Below are positions 36,603 through 45,263 of a stretch of DNA of 64,000 nucleotides, piece by piece. Under the pieces are notes generated by a model, which did no database searches, was not told the DNA's origin, and saw only the letters and a program-made list of their open reading frames with translations. The stretch covers positions 1 to 64,000 of the forward strand of contig JAKQFH010000026.1 in the NCBI GenBank assembly GCA_029556265.1, in the 5' to 3' direction. Every line of letters begins with the position of its first letter. The first letter of the stretch is position 1. The position numbers were made by a program, and so were the translations under genes. The stretch comes from Chloroflexota bacterium. Its GTDB lineage: Bacteria; Chloroflexota; Anaerolineae; Anaerolineales; Anaerolineaceae.

Positions 36603-36947
36603 ATGAACCTCAAAGAAATCCAGGATAAGCTGCAACTTCGTCCTCTCACCGCACCGATTGACCCGGCTTCCATTGAAATACGGGCTGGATACACATCCGA
36701 CATGCTCAGCTGCGTGATGACCGGGGCGCCAAGTGGGAGCATCTGGGTGACTTTGATGGCGCACGGTAATATTATCGCGGTAGCGACCCTGCTGGATATT
36801 CCCGCGATTATTATTACCGAAAACGCCCAGCCGGACGATTCCACCCTTGCAAGGGCAAGCGAAAAAGAAATCCTCCTCTATTCAACTACCAAACCCAGCT
36901 TCGAAATCGTCGGCAGGCTTTGGGAAATGGGTATCCGCTCACAATAG
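36603..36947 (+). CDS. Second DRTGG-domain protein
   Basis: 114 aa, ATG 12 bp after the CBS-HATPase gene. AGYTSDMLSCVMTGAPSGSIWVTLMAHGNIIAV and IPAIIITENAQ resemble the other DRTGG protein upstream and its homologues in hydrogenase loci. No enzyme motif is seen. Two diverged DRTGG proteins flanking the CBS-HATPase protein suggest a multi-protein sensor. Confidence rests on family resemblance and position. Confidence 0.72.
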   Translation: MNLKEIQDKLQLRPLTAPIDPASIEIRAGYTSDMLSCVMTGAPSGSIWVTLMAHGNIIAVATLLDIPAIIITENAQPDDSTLARASEKEILLYSTTKPSFEIVGRLWEMGIRSQ

Positions 36948-36963
36948 AAATACGGGAGCGTCC

Positions 36964-37680
36964 GTGATTGAATTTCGCGCCGAGCTGCACGTCCACACCG
37001 TCCTTTCGCCTTGCGCTGGCAGAGACATGCTGCCAGAGGCAATCGTGGAGGCAGCTTTTTTTAACGAAATCAATCTTATCGCGATAACTGACCATAACGC
37101 GGGATATAACGCCGGGCCAGTCATGAAAGTCGGGCGCAGCCAGGGATTAATGGTTTTACCTGGGATGGAATTGGAAACTGAAGAAGAAATCCATTCCATC
37201 TGCCTGTTCGACACTTTGGCTCAACTCAGGGCGCTGCAAAAAATCGTGGATGAAAAGCTGCCTTATTTCCCAAATAACGAAGAGTTCTTTGGTCCCCAAT
37301 GGGTTGTCGACGAAAAAGGAAAAATAATCCGGACAGAGAAACGTCAGCTGCTATTCCCGGTGCAAATCTCCATCCAGGATGCCTGCCGGATTGTTACCGA
37401 CCTGGGCGGGCTGTTCATCCCGGCCCATGTCAACCGCGAGGCGTATGGGCTTCTAGCCCGTCTGGGCACTGTCCCGCCAGACCTGGACGTTCAAATTCTC
37501 GAAATTGACAGACGCATAACCAAAGAGGCTTTCTTCAAACGTTTTCCTGAATTGGCTGGCTACCGCCTCATCCAAAGCGGAGATGTGCATTATCTGGATG
37601 GTTTTTTAGGCGCAAATTTGTTCAGCGCAAAAAACACATCACTCAAGGCAATCAAGGAAGCCATTCTCAACAACTGCTGA
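36964..37680 (+). CDS. PHP-domain metal-dependent phosphoesterase
   Basis: 238 aa from GTG 36964 with GGGAG upstream; the frame is open further 5' but that overlaps the previous gene. PHP metal motifs are visible: ELHVHTVLSPCAGRDM at the N-terminus, AITDHNAGYNA (about 42), LPGMELETEEEIHS (about 64), IPAHVNREAYG (about 157) and SGDVHYLDG (about 202). The family hydrolyses phosphate esters; it also occurs in hydrogenase regulatory clusters. Substrate unknown. It ends the regulatory gene set, about 50 bp before the hydrogenase promoter. Confidence 0.87.
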   Translation: MIEFRAELHVHTVLSPCAGRDMLPEAIVEAAFFNEINLIAITDHNAGYNAGPVMKVGRSQGLMVLPGMELETEEEIHSICLFDTLAQLRALQKIVDEKLPYFPNNEEFFGPQWVVDEKGKIIRTEKRQLLFPVQISIQDACRIVTDLGGLFIPAHVNREAYGLLARLGTVPPDLDVQILEIDRRITKEAFFKRFPELAGYRLIQSGDVHYLDGFLGANLFSAKNTSLKAIKEAILNNC

Positions 37681-37730
37681 ATTTTCATTTCCCTTTTATA
37701 AAAGGAATCTTAACAATCTACCTAATGTCA

Positions 37731-37759
37731 TTGACCGATTAGGCTAAAACGATTAAACT
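37731..37759 (+). promoter_or_regulatory. Sigma-70 type promoter of the hydrogenase operon
   Basis: TTGACC (37731-37736), 17-bp spacer, TAAACT (37754-37759). It stands 55 bp before the first NuoE-like gene, in the 133-bp gap after the PHP gene. Confidence 0.75.
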
Positions 37760-37761
37760 AT

Positions 37762-37779
37762 TTGTAAGTTTTTTCACAA
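37762..37779 (+). promoter_or_regulatory. Rex-like operator
   Basis: TTGTAAG-TTTT-TTCACAA: the right half matches the Rex consensus TTGTGAA-N4-TTCACAA perfectly and the left half differs at two bases. It covers the expected transcription start, where a repressor would block RNA polymerase. Rex senses the NADH/NAD+ ratio, a fitting signal for an NAD-linked hydrogenase. Confidence 0.65.
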
Positions 37780-37813
37780 ATTACGAATTAGAACTCTGCC
37801 TTGAGGAGTACAC

Positions 37814-38332
37814 ATGACCCTATCCGAAAACACCATTCCTGCCAATCCCCTGGAGAATCCAGAACAAAAAGCGGTGATTGACGCCATTATTGATGAAAAC
37901 CTTCATTTGAACGGCGCCACCATGGTTATTCTCAACCAGATACAAGAAAGAATTGGCTTCATCTCCAAACCGGTCCAGGCGTATATCGCTGAACGCCTGA
38001 GAGTGCCGATTTCCAAGGTACACGGCGTGGTCTCGTTCTACTCCTTTTTTACCACCTCCCCGCGGGGCAAACACACGATTAAATTCTGCCTGGGTACCGC
38101 CTGTTACGTCGGCGGAATAGACCAGATTATTGAAAAAGCGAAGCAGTTGTTGGGAATTGAACCCGGGAATACGACCCCGGATGGGATGATTACCCTGGAA
38201 GTTTGCCGCTGCGTTGGGGCTTGCAGCCAGGCGCCGGTAGTCGTTGTGGATGAAAATATACGCGGCCGTGTGCAACCTAATAAATTCCCCAAAATCATCC
38301 AGGACATTCAAACCCAAGAGGGCGCCCATTGA
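37814..38332 (+). CDS. NuoE/HydC-type [2Fe-2S] diaphorase subunit, copy 1
   Basis: 172 aa, thioredoxin-like fold. The four cluster cysteines are intact: CLGTAC (about 95-100) and CRCVGAC (about 135-141, first or second plus last Cys). KVHGVVSFYSFF is the family signature before them. It is the small partner of the FMN/NADH subunit. It stands first in the hydrogenase operon, right behind the Rex-like site, and the ATPase gene overlaps its stop. GAGGAG lies just upstream of the ATG. Confidence 0.92.
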   Translation: MTLSENTIPANPLENPEQKAVIDAIIDENLHLNGATMVILNQIQERIGFISKPVQAYIAERLRVPISKVHGVVSFYSFFTTSPRGKHTIKFCLGTACYVGGIDQIIEKAKQLLGIEPGNTTPDGMITLEVCRCVGACSQAPVVVVDENIRGRVQPNKFPKIIQDIQTQEGAH

Positions 38333-38874
38333 GAGAGATTGCCCTGCACATCCTTGATATTGCTGCCAACAGCATATCAGCGGGTGCCAAGAATATCTCT
38401 GTCAGGATCGCCGCGAGCAGTAAGGATGACACATTGGACGTTTCAATTTCCGATGACGGCAAGGGAATGACACCTGAAATGATCAGGATGGTTACAGACC
38501 CCTTTACAACCAGCCGGACAGAACGGAACGTGGGGCTGGGAATTCCTTTGTTAAAGGCTGCCACGGAAGCCTGCTGCGGATGGTTCCGCATAGATTCCAA
38601 GCCCGGCAAAGGAACAGAGGTGCGGGCGCGCTTTCAGCTCAGCCATATAGACCGGATGCCGTTGGGCGACCTGCCCGATACCTTCTTAGGGCTGCTGATT
38701 GGAACGCCGGATGTGCATTGGACTTTTCAGGTCAAAAAGGATGAGCTTGTTTTTGACTTTGATGACACAGAACTGAAAAACGAACTTGGCGCGGACTGTC
38801 TGTCTGAGCCTGAAGTTATCCGTTACATTCGGATGTTATTTTCTGAAGGAATTGAACCAATAGCGATAAATTGA
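38329..38874 (+). CDS. GHKL ATPase-domain protein of the hydrogenase operon
   Basis: 181 aa from a TTG start that overlaps the previous stop. It consists of an isolated histidine-kinase-type ATPase domain: HILDIAANSISAGAK (N box), SDDGKGMTPEM (G1) and NVGLGIPLLK (G2). There is no HisKA or sensor part. Such stand-alone ATPases are found in [FeFe] and NiFe hydrogenase operons of clostridia-like anaerobes next to hydC/hydB. The role, perhaps as a serine kinase or assembly factor, is not established. It is cotranslated with the NuoE-like gene. Confidence 0.83.
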   Translation: MREIALHILDIAANSISAGAKNISVRIAASSKDDTLDVSISDDGKGMTPEMIRMVTDPFTTSRTERNVGLGIPLLKAATEACCGWFRIDSKPGKGTEVRARFQLSHIDRMPLGDLPDTFLGLLIGTPDVHWTFQVKKDELVFDFDDTELKNELGADCLSEPEVIRYIRMLFSEGIEPIAIN

Positions 38875-38884
38875 GGAGAGTACC

Positions 38885-39253
38885 ATGCCAACTATTAAAT
38901 CACTTGAAGATTTGAAGAAAATGCGTGAGGAAGCTCTGCGAAAGCAAGAGTTGAAGGCTACCACAGGAAAAACTGAAATTATTGTGGGGATGGGCACCGT
39001 GGGCATCGCCGCCGGCGCCCGTGAAACCCTCAAAGCCATTCTTGAATTCGTTGACAACGAGCATCTGGAGAACATCATCATCCGCCAAACCGGCAACATA
39101 GGGATCGACTCCTTCGAGCCGGTAGTCCAGGTAATCCTTCCTGGGCAGGAAAAGGTAACCTACGGCCGGGTGTCCACTGAAATCGTGAAAACGATTATGG
39201 AAGAACACGTCGTCAAAGGCAAAATTGTCGAGGATTATCAGGTTAAGAGTTAA
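38885..39253 (+). CDS. Thioredoxin-like ferredoxin homologue without cysteines
   Basis: 122 aa. The fold and flanking sequence match the small [2Fe-2S] proteins of hydrogenase operons, which read GTCGIAAGARE and QTGCxGLCxxEP. Here these are GTVGIAAGARE and QTGNIGIDSFEP. The whole protein contains no cysteine, so it cannot bind the cluster in the usual way. The rest, including VTYGRVSTEIVKTIMEEHVV, is well preserved, which argues against simple decay. It may have become a structural subunit. GAGGAG precedes the ATG. Confidence 0.8.
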   Translation: MPTIKSLEDLKKMREEALRKQELKATTGKTEIIVGMGTVGIAAGARETLKAILEFVDNEHLENIIIRQTGNIGIDSFEPVVQVILPGQEKVTYGRVSTEIVKTIMEEHVVKGKIVEDYQVKS

Positions 39254-39304
39254 GCCCCATGCGGCCCATCGATACCTTGAAAAACACTTACTGGAAGGAA
39301 TACT

Positions 39305-41089
39305 ATGGCGTTCTATAGATCTACTGTGCTTGTTTCTGTCGACCCGGCTTGCGTGGAAAAAGGCGCTTATGAGTTGATTGACGCGTTAAATGATGAGTTA
39401 ATCAAACAAGGGCTCATCGATGAGGTTCGTATCCTGGAAACCCCACGCCTGGGCGATCCTCAGAAATTCGGACCGGACATAATCGTCTACCCTGAAGGCA
39501 CGCATTATACCAACCTGACCTATTACGACGTCCCGCGTCTGGTCGAAGAGCACTTTATCAAAGGACGCATCCTCAAACAATACGCGGCCGTCATGCAAGA
39601 CGCGATTGATGAAGAAATCAGCGCGCCAAAAGCCAAGGAAATCCGCATCGTGCTCCGCAATGTCGGTGTGATTGACCCGCGGAACATCGAAGATTATATT
39701 GCCAATGACGGATACCAAGCCCTCGGGAAAGTTTTGACCGAAATGAGCCCGGAAGATGTCATCCAGGAAATTCTGGACGCGAAACTCCGCGGTCGTGGCG
39801 GCGCGGGCTTCCCGACCGGTCTCAAATGGCGCTTTGCCCGTCAGGCTGAGGGCGACATTAAATACATCGTCTGCAACGCGGATGAAGGCGACCCCGGCGC
39901 TTTCATGAACAGGCGCGTTTTGGAAGGCGACCCACACTCCGTCGTCGAAGGCATGATTATCGCTGCCTACGCTATTGGGGCGCGTCAGGGCTACATTTAC
40001 TGCCGTGCGGAATATCCAATCGCCGTGAGCACCGTGAACCTTGCCATGAAGCAAGCCCGTGCGCTGGGTTTGCTCGGCAAGAATATTATGGGTACGGATT
40101 TCAGCTTTGACCTGGAAATGCGCATGGGCGCCGGCGCCTTTGTGTGCGGTGAGGAAACCGCGCTGATGGCTTCTATCGAAGGCGGGCGCGGTGAACCGCG
40201 CGTCCGACCGCCCTTCCCCGCGCAAAAGGGTCTGTGGGGCAAACCGACCAATATCAACAATGTGGAAACCTACGCCAATGTCCCCCAAATCATCCTCAAC
40301 GGCGCGGAATGGTACGCCAGTATGGGCACCGAAAAAAGCAAAGGCACAAAGACCTTTGCCTTAGCCGGCGATGTAAAAAACACCGGATTAATTGAGGTTC
40401 CCTTTGGAATTACCTTGCGGGAGATTATTTACGACGTTGGCAACGGCATCAAGGGCGACAAGAAGTTCAAGGCTGTACAAACCGGCGGCCCAATGGGCGG
40501 ATGTATTCCTGTTTCGATGATAGACCTGCCGGTGGATTACGAGACACTCGGTCAGGCAGGCTCCATTATGGGTTCCGGCGGCATGATTGTCATGGATGAG
40601 GACACCTGCATGGTGGATATCGCGCGTTTCTTCATCGAATTCATCCAGGAAGAATCCTGCGGAAAATGCGTCCCCTGTCGGGTTGGTACCCGCAGACTTC
40701 TCGAAATCCTGGAAGGGATTTGTGAAGGGCGCGGAAAAGAAGGCGATATTGAAACCCTGCGCTCACTCTGCGCTGAAATTAAAGAAAACAGCTTATGCGG
40801 GTTGGGTCAGGGCGCGCCGGCTCCGGTTGTTTCAACCTTGAACCATTTCCTGGATGAATACGAAGCCCACATCAAAGAAAAACGCTGCCCAGCGAAGGTC
40901 TGCCGGGCGCTCATCAAGTATCAAATTGTGGAAGGGGCATGCACCGGCTGTACTGTGTGCGCGCGCAACTGCCCGGTTGCCGCGATCACTGGTGAACGCA
41001 AGCAGCTCCATGTCATTGATCAGGACCTCTGCATCAAATGTGGCATCTGCCATCAGGTATGCGCTTTTGACGCAATTAATGTGATTTAG
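39305..41089 (+). CDS. NuoF/HydB-type FMN-NADH subunit with C-terminal ferredoxin, copy 1
   Basis: 594 aa. The N-terminal thioredoxin-like domain (1-95) has lost three of the four usual cluster cysteines; only Cys16 remains. The core is intact: GRGGAGFPTG (NADH), CNADEGDPGAF (FMN), and the [4Fe-4S] ligands in ESCGKCVPC with a later NSLCGLGQ. The C-terminus adds two [4Fe-4S] sites, CTGCTVCARNC and CIKCGICHQVC. This layout is that of HydB of electron-bifurcating hydrogenases. It should exchange electrons between NAD(H), ferredoxin and the hydrogenase. Confidence 0.92.
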   Translation: MAFYRSTVLVSVDPACVEKGAYELIDALNDELIKQGLIDEVRILETPRLGDPQKFGPDIIVYPEGTHYTNLTYYDVPRLVEEHFIKGRILKQYAAVMQDAIDEEISAPKAKEIRIVLRNVGVIDPRNIEDYIANDGYQALGKVLTEMSPEDVIQEILDAKLRGRGGAGFPTGLKWRFARQAEGDIKYIVCNADEGDPGAFMNRRVLEGDPHSVVEGMIIAAYAIGARQGYIYCRAEYPIAVSTVNLAMKQARALGLLGKNIMGTDFSFDLEMRMGAGAFVCGEETALMASIEGGRGEPRVRPPFPAQKGLWGKPTNINNVETYANVPQIILNGAEWYASMGTEKSKGTKTFALAGDVKNTGLIEVPFGITLREIIYDVGNGIKGDKKFKAVQTGGPMGGCIPVSMIDLPVDYETLGQAGSIMGSGGMIVMDEDTCMVDIARFFIEFIQEESCGKCVPCRVGTRRLLEILEGICEGRGKEGDIETLRSLCAEIKENSLCGLGQGAPAPVVSTLNHFLDEYEAHIKEKRCPAKVCRALIKYQIVEGACTGCTVCARNCPVAAITGERKQLHVIDQDLCIKCGICHQVCAFDAINVI

Positions 41090-41122
41090 TGCACCGTTCG
41101 TTAGTCAGGAAGGAGTTATCCG

Positions 41123-41602
41123 ATGACAGATCAGGCAAGCGCGGATGAGAAAACGATTTCAGTCGTCAATGAAGCCGTCCAACAGCACGGCGTTTCCCGC
41201 TCCGAATTAATCCCAATCCTCAAAACCATCATGATGAGGTTGGGCTATATTTCGCCCGCGGTAATCCTTCAGCTTTCACATAAGTTGAACCTGCCCAGCA
41301 CTGAAATTACCTCTGTCGCGACATTCTATCGCATGCTCTCCACTTCCCCGCGTGGAAAGCACGTTATCCAGTTTTGTGAAAGCGCTCCCTGCCATGTCGT
41401 TGGCGGCAACCTCGTTTGGCAGGCAATCACCAACACTTTGGGTCTTCAGCCGGGCGAAACTTCCGCAGACAACCGCTGGACTCTGATTACGACGAGCTGC
41501 CTCGGTGTGTGTGGGATTGGACCGGTGATGATGGTAGATACTGACCTTTATGGCAATGTCAAGCCGGAAGAAGTGCCGCTTATCCTCAGCCGATACGATT
41601 AG
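41123..41602 (+). CDS. NuoE/HydC-type [2Fe-2S] subunit, copy 2
   Basis: 159 aa with AAGGAG before the ATG. All four cluster cysteines are present in CESAPC (about 94-99) and SCLGVC (about 131-136). The helical N-terminal domain and EITSVATFYRML match NuoE. It differs clearly from the first NuoE-like protein, so this is not a recent duplication. It pairs with the NuoF-like gene 9 bp downstream. Confidence 0.92.
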   Translation: MTDQASADEKTISVVNEAVQQHGVSRSELIPILKTIMMRLGYISPAVILQLSHKLNLPSTEITSVATFYRMLSTSPRGKHVIQFCESAPCHVVGGNLVWQAITNTLGLQPGETSADNRWTLITTSCLGVCGIGPVMMVDTDLYGNVKPEEVPLILSRYD

Positions 41603-41611
41603 GAGACCTCC

Positions 41612-43228
41612 ATGAAAACATATCGTTCGATGGTATTGATATCGCATGACCCGGCGAGCATTCAGCTCGGAGCGGACGCCGTCCAGGCTGCCTTTCTGCG
41701 GGAACTTGCCCGGTTCGACCTTCAGGATGAGGTTTCCGTCTCGTTGATAGAAGATATCGGCAAGAGCTTCGCCTCTCCGCTGGTGATTGTTTACCCCGAA
41801 GCGGTGATTTACGGTCGTGTTACGGTGGAGGATGTGCCGCACCTGGTGGAGGAACACCTTTACAAGGGTCGTATCGTGGAGGAGAAAGTCGCTCCGTCGC
41901 ATGAGCTTTCGGGTCGGGTTGCCTGGGTCTCCGCGCGAAAAGGAACCCTGCCTGCCGAAACGCGGATTGTTCTCAAAAACGTCGGGGTCATAGACCCGAA
42001 CAGCGTCGAAGATTACATCGCCAATGACGGCTACCTTGGGCTTGGAAACGCCCTGGGCATGACCCCGGAGCAGGTAATCGCGCTTATTACTGCATCCGGC
42101 TTGCAAGGCCGGGGCGGCGCGGGTTTTCCTGCCGGATTAAAATGGGGCTTTGTGCGCCAGGCTCGGGCCGATCAAAAATACGTCATCTGCAACGCGGATG
42201 AAAGCGAACCAGGTACCTTCAAAGACCGCGTCCTCATCGAAGGCGACCCGCACCAAATCATTGAAGCGATGCTGATTGCCGCTTATGCGGTTGGCGCGAC
42301 GGAAGGCTATGTTTATTTGCGCGGGGAATACCAGCTGGCAATTCAGCGCATGGAAACCGCCATCGCGCACGCGCGCAGCGTTGGTCTCTTGGGCGATAAT
42401 ATCCTCGGCTCCGCGCTCTCGTTTAATTTGCACTTGCACACCGGCGCCGGCGCGTACATCTGCGGCGAGGAAACCGCCTTGATTGAATCCATCGAAGGCA
42501 AGCGCGGGGAACCGCGCTCCAGGCCGCCCTACCCAACCACGGAAGGGCTGTGGGGCAAACCAACCCTGGTGAACAACGTGGAAACCCTGGCGAACATCCC
42601 CCCCATCCTGCGGCATGGAGCGGATTGGTACCGCACTTATGGAACCCCCTCCAGCCCAGGCACAAAAGTTTGCACGCTGCTGGGCAATCTGAATGTCACC
42701 GGTCTGATTGAGGTGCCAATGGGCATCACCTTACGGGAAATGATCAGTATTTATGGTAAGGGCATCAAGGACGGACATTTCAAAATGGCGCAAACCGGCG
42801 GCTCGGGCGGCTCAATCATCCCTGCCAGCCTGCAAGACACACCTATGGATTTCGCTTCTTTTGCACGGGCTGGCGTGGTGCTCGGCTCGGGGGCGCTGCT
42901 CATCTGTAATGACAGCGTTTGCGTGGTAGATCTGGCGCGGGTGCTGCTGAATTTCTTCCGCAAAGAATCCTGCGGCAAATGCTCCCCCTGCCGGATTTGT
43001 ACTCAAAAGGCTTACGAAATCCTGACCGATATTTCAAAGGGGCGCGGAAGCATGGGAGATTTGGACGCTTTGCGCGAAATCAGCATTCAGCTCAATGAAC
43101 TTTCCAACTGCGGGCTCGGTCAAACCGCTGCCGTTCCGCTGCGGGATACGCTCACCCACTTCAGGGACGAAGTGGAAGCGCATATTCGTCTTAAGGTCTG
43201 TCCGGCGGGTGTCTGCTCAATGAGCTGA
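41612..43228 (+). CDS. NuoF/HydB-type FMN-NADH subunit, copy 2
   Basis: 538 aa. GRGGAGFPAG, CNADESEPGTF and the cluster ligands ESCGKCSPC with SNCGLGQ are intact, so NADH, FMN and one [4Fe-4S] site are expected. The N-terminal thioredoxin-like domain contains no cysteine at all. The C-terminal ferredoxin domain of copy 1 is missing; the protein ends with KVCPAGVCSMS. It resembles HoxF/NuoF more than HydB. A second NADH site in the same operon is unusual and may allow a distinct electron route. Confidence 0.92.
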   Translation: MKTYRSMVLISHDPASIQLGADAVQAAFLRELARFDLQDEVSVSLIEDIGKSFASPLVIVYPEAVIYGRVTVEDVPHLVEEHLYKGRIVEEKVAPSHELSGRVAWVSARKGTLPAETRIVLKNVGVIDPNSVEDYIANDGYLGLGNALGMTPEQVIALITASGLQGRGGAGFPAGLKWGFVRQARADQKYVICNADESEPGTFKDRVLIEGDPHQIIEAMLIAAYAVGATEGYVYLRGEYQLAIQRMETAIAHARSVGLLGDNILGSALSFNLHLHTGAGAYICGEETALIESIEGKRGEPRSRPPYPTTEGLWGKPTLVNNVETLANIPPILRHGADWYRTYGTPSSPGTKVCTLLGNLNVTGLIEVPMGITLREMISIYGKGIKDGHFKMAQTGGSGGSIIPASLQDTPMDFASFARAGVVLGSGALLICNDSVCVVDLARVLLNFFRKESCGKCSPCRICTQKAYEILTDISKGRGSMGDLDALREISIQLNELSNCGLGQTAAVPLRDTLTHFRDEVEAHIRLKVCPAGVCSMS

Positions 43229-43271
43229 CCTGTCCAGGAATAAATCATTGCAAGAGATGGAGTTCAAATTT

Positions 43272-45227
43272 ATGGTAACACTCACGATAGACGGCAATCA
43301 GGTAGAAGTTCCAGAAGGGACGACAGTCCTTGAAGCAGCAGAGAAGCTGGGCATAAAAGTGCCCCGGCTTTGCCACCATCCCAGTCTGAAACCATACGGC
43401 GGCTGCCGGTTGTGTATGGTCGAGGTGGAAGGCGCCCGGATTTTGCAGCCCAGCTGCACACTGCCGGTCAGCAAAAACATGATTGTGCGCACAGACACGC
43501 CAAAAGTACGCGAAGCGCGCAAATTCGTGCTCTCCATGCTCTTCAGCGAACGCAATCATTTTTGCATGTACTGTCAGGCAACTGATGGGGATTGCGAGCT
43601 TCAATGCGCTGCGTATGAACAAGGTCTCACGCATTGGCCTCTGACGCCAAATTATTCCCCCTATGCTTTGGACGCCTCGCACAAGCAGATATTCATCGAT
43701 AATAACCGCTGTATTCTCTGCCGCCGTTGCGTTCGCGTATGTGGGGATATGGTCGGGAACTTTACGCTCGGCTTTGAAGAGCGCGGCGCGAACAGCTTCC
43801 TGGTTGCCGACTATGGGCTGCCTCTGGGTGAAAGCTCTTGTATCTCCTGCGGGGCATGCGTCCAGATTTGTCCTACCGGCGCGCTCATGGACCGCGGAAG
43901 CGCTTATCAGGGCAGAGAAACAGACCTCAATTCCTCCGCTTCAGTCTGTACGGAATGCAGCATTGGCTGTCAGCGCTACGTTCGCACCCGCGATAATCGC
44001 CTGGTCCGCATCGATGGGGTCTGGGAATCTGAACCCGGTGAAGGGCTGCTGTGCGAAAAAGGCCGATACACCCCGCTGGAACCCAAACCCGAAAGAATTT
44101 CTGCTCCTGAAATCCTGCAAAATGGTAATCACGCCCAGGCAACCTGGGATGAAGCCCTCGCCGAAGCAGCGAAGCACCTGAAGAACGCCGCGGACGGCGC
44201 GGTATTGTTTGCTTCAGCAAAGCTGCCCATCGAAACGTTGGCAGGACTGAAAGCCTCGTTCAGCGGCGGACTGCGCGCGGAACACTTATACCTGACGGAT
44301 GATGACGAAACCGCGCTCGCCAGCGTGAGGTTGGCTGAGGAACTGCACGGCCCCTTTGAAGCGAAATTGAACGCCCTGAAAAATGTGGACGTCGCCCTGC
44401 TGCTCGGATGCGATCTGGAGCACGACCAACAGGTAGCGGGCTTCTTCCTGAAGCGCCAGGTTCTGGATAACAGCCGGATTATTACCATCTCTAGGCAGGA
44501 TAAACCCCTGATTAAACGTGCAGCGCTCAAAATCCAGCAGAAAAAAGGCAGCTCTTTCGACCTGGTCACTGGTTTGGTCTCCGGATGGCATGCCATCCTG
44601 CATGAAGGGGATAAATTGGCAGAAGAAAACCTCGCGCATCTGGAAGAAAAGACCGGCATCAAACCCGCCAAAATCCGTGAGGCAGCGGCCATGCTCAAGG
44701 AAGCTCAAAACCCGGTTGTGGTTATCGGGAATGAATTTGTGTCGCTGGAGCATTACGACGCGCTGGTTCGTCTGGTCTTGTTCTGTAAACAGAACGAATT
44801 CCCCGTGATGATAATCAAACGCCACGCGAACAGCCTGGCCGCCGCGCAGCTGGGTTACAAACCCGCCGCGGGGAGCCAACCGGCAAAGGCAGCCTTCATC
44901 GCCCTGGGTGATGAAGAGCCGAGCGCCGCGCTTTTGGAGCAGTGCGCGCAGATTCCATTCCTTGTGGTATCCGCGTCCCACCGCTCCGCCCTGACGGATA
45001 AAGCCAATGTGCTTTTGGCTTCCGCCGCGTGGTCAGAAGAAGGGGGGAATTTCCTCAGCACTGAAGGGCGTTTGCAAACCAGGGTTGCCGCTTTGGACGC
45101 GCCGGAAGGCGTCCGGTCTACCAAGGCTGTGGCCGACGCGCTCGCCGCCGCGCTGGGTGTCTCGGGAAAACTGGATTGGATGAGCCTGCTCAAGCAGCAG
45201 CCCAGCCCGGTTGAATTGGAAGATTAG
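43272..45227 (+). CDS. NuoG-like iron-sulfur subunit linking diaphorase and hydrogenase
   Basis: 651 aa from ATG 43272 (GGAG 9 bp upstream); TTG 43248 is an alternative. Order: N-terminal [2Fe-2S] (CHHPSLKPYGGCRLC), His-Cys [4Fe-4S] (HFCMYCQATDGDCELQC), two [4Fe-4S] sites (CILCRRCVRVC, CISCGACVQIC), another site (CTECSIGC with LLCEKGR), then a molybdopterin-oxidoreductase-like domain from about 285 that lacks catalytic features. HoxU would end at about 240, so this is the longer NuoG form seen with bifurcating hydrogenases. It should carry electrons from the NuoEF units to HoxYH. Confidence 0.9.
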   Translation: MVTLTIDGNQVEVPEGTTVLEAAEKLGIKVPRLCHHPSLKPYGGCRLCMVEVEGARILQPSCTLPVSKNMIVRTDTPKVREARKFVLSMLFSERNHFCMYCQATDGDCELQCAAYEQGLTHWPLTPNYSPYALDASHKQIFIDNNRCILCRRCVRVCGDMVGNFTLGFEERGANSFLVADYGLPLGESSCISCGACVQICPTGALMDRGSAYQGRETDLNSSASVCTECSIGCQRYVRTRDNRLVRIDGVWESEPGEGLLCEKGRYTPLEPKPERISAPEILQNGNHAQATWDEALAEAAKHLKNAADGAVLFASAKLPIETLAGLKASFSGGLRAEHLYLTDDDETALASVRLAEELHGPFEAKLNALKNVDVALLLGCDLEHDQQVAGFFLKRQVLDNSRIITISRQDKPLIKRAALKIQQKKGSSFDLVTGLVSGWHAILHEGDKLAEENLAHLEEKTGIKPAKIREAAAMLKEAQNPVVVIGNEFVSLEHYDALVRLVLFCKQNEFPVMIIKRHANSLAAAQLGYKPAAGSQPAKAAFIALGDEEPSAALLEQCAQIPFLVVSASHRSALTDKANVLLASAAWSEEGGNFLSTEGRLQTRVAALDAPEGVRSTKAVADALAAALGVSGKLDWMSLLKQQPSPVELED

Positions 45228-45263
45228 TTTAGTGTACATTGAGATGATTGAGAGGTATTGAAA

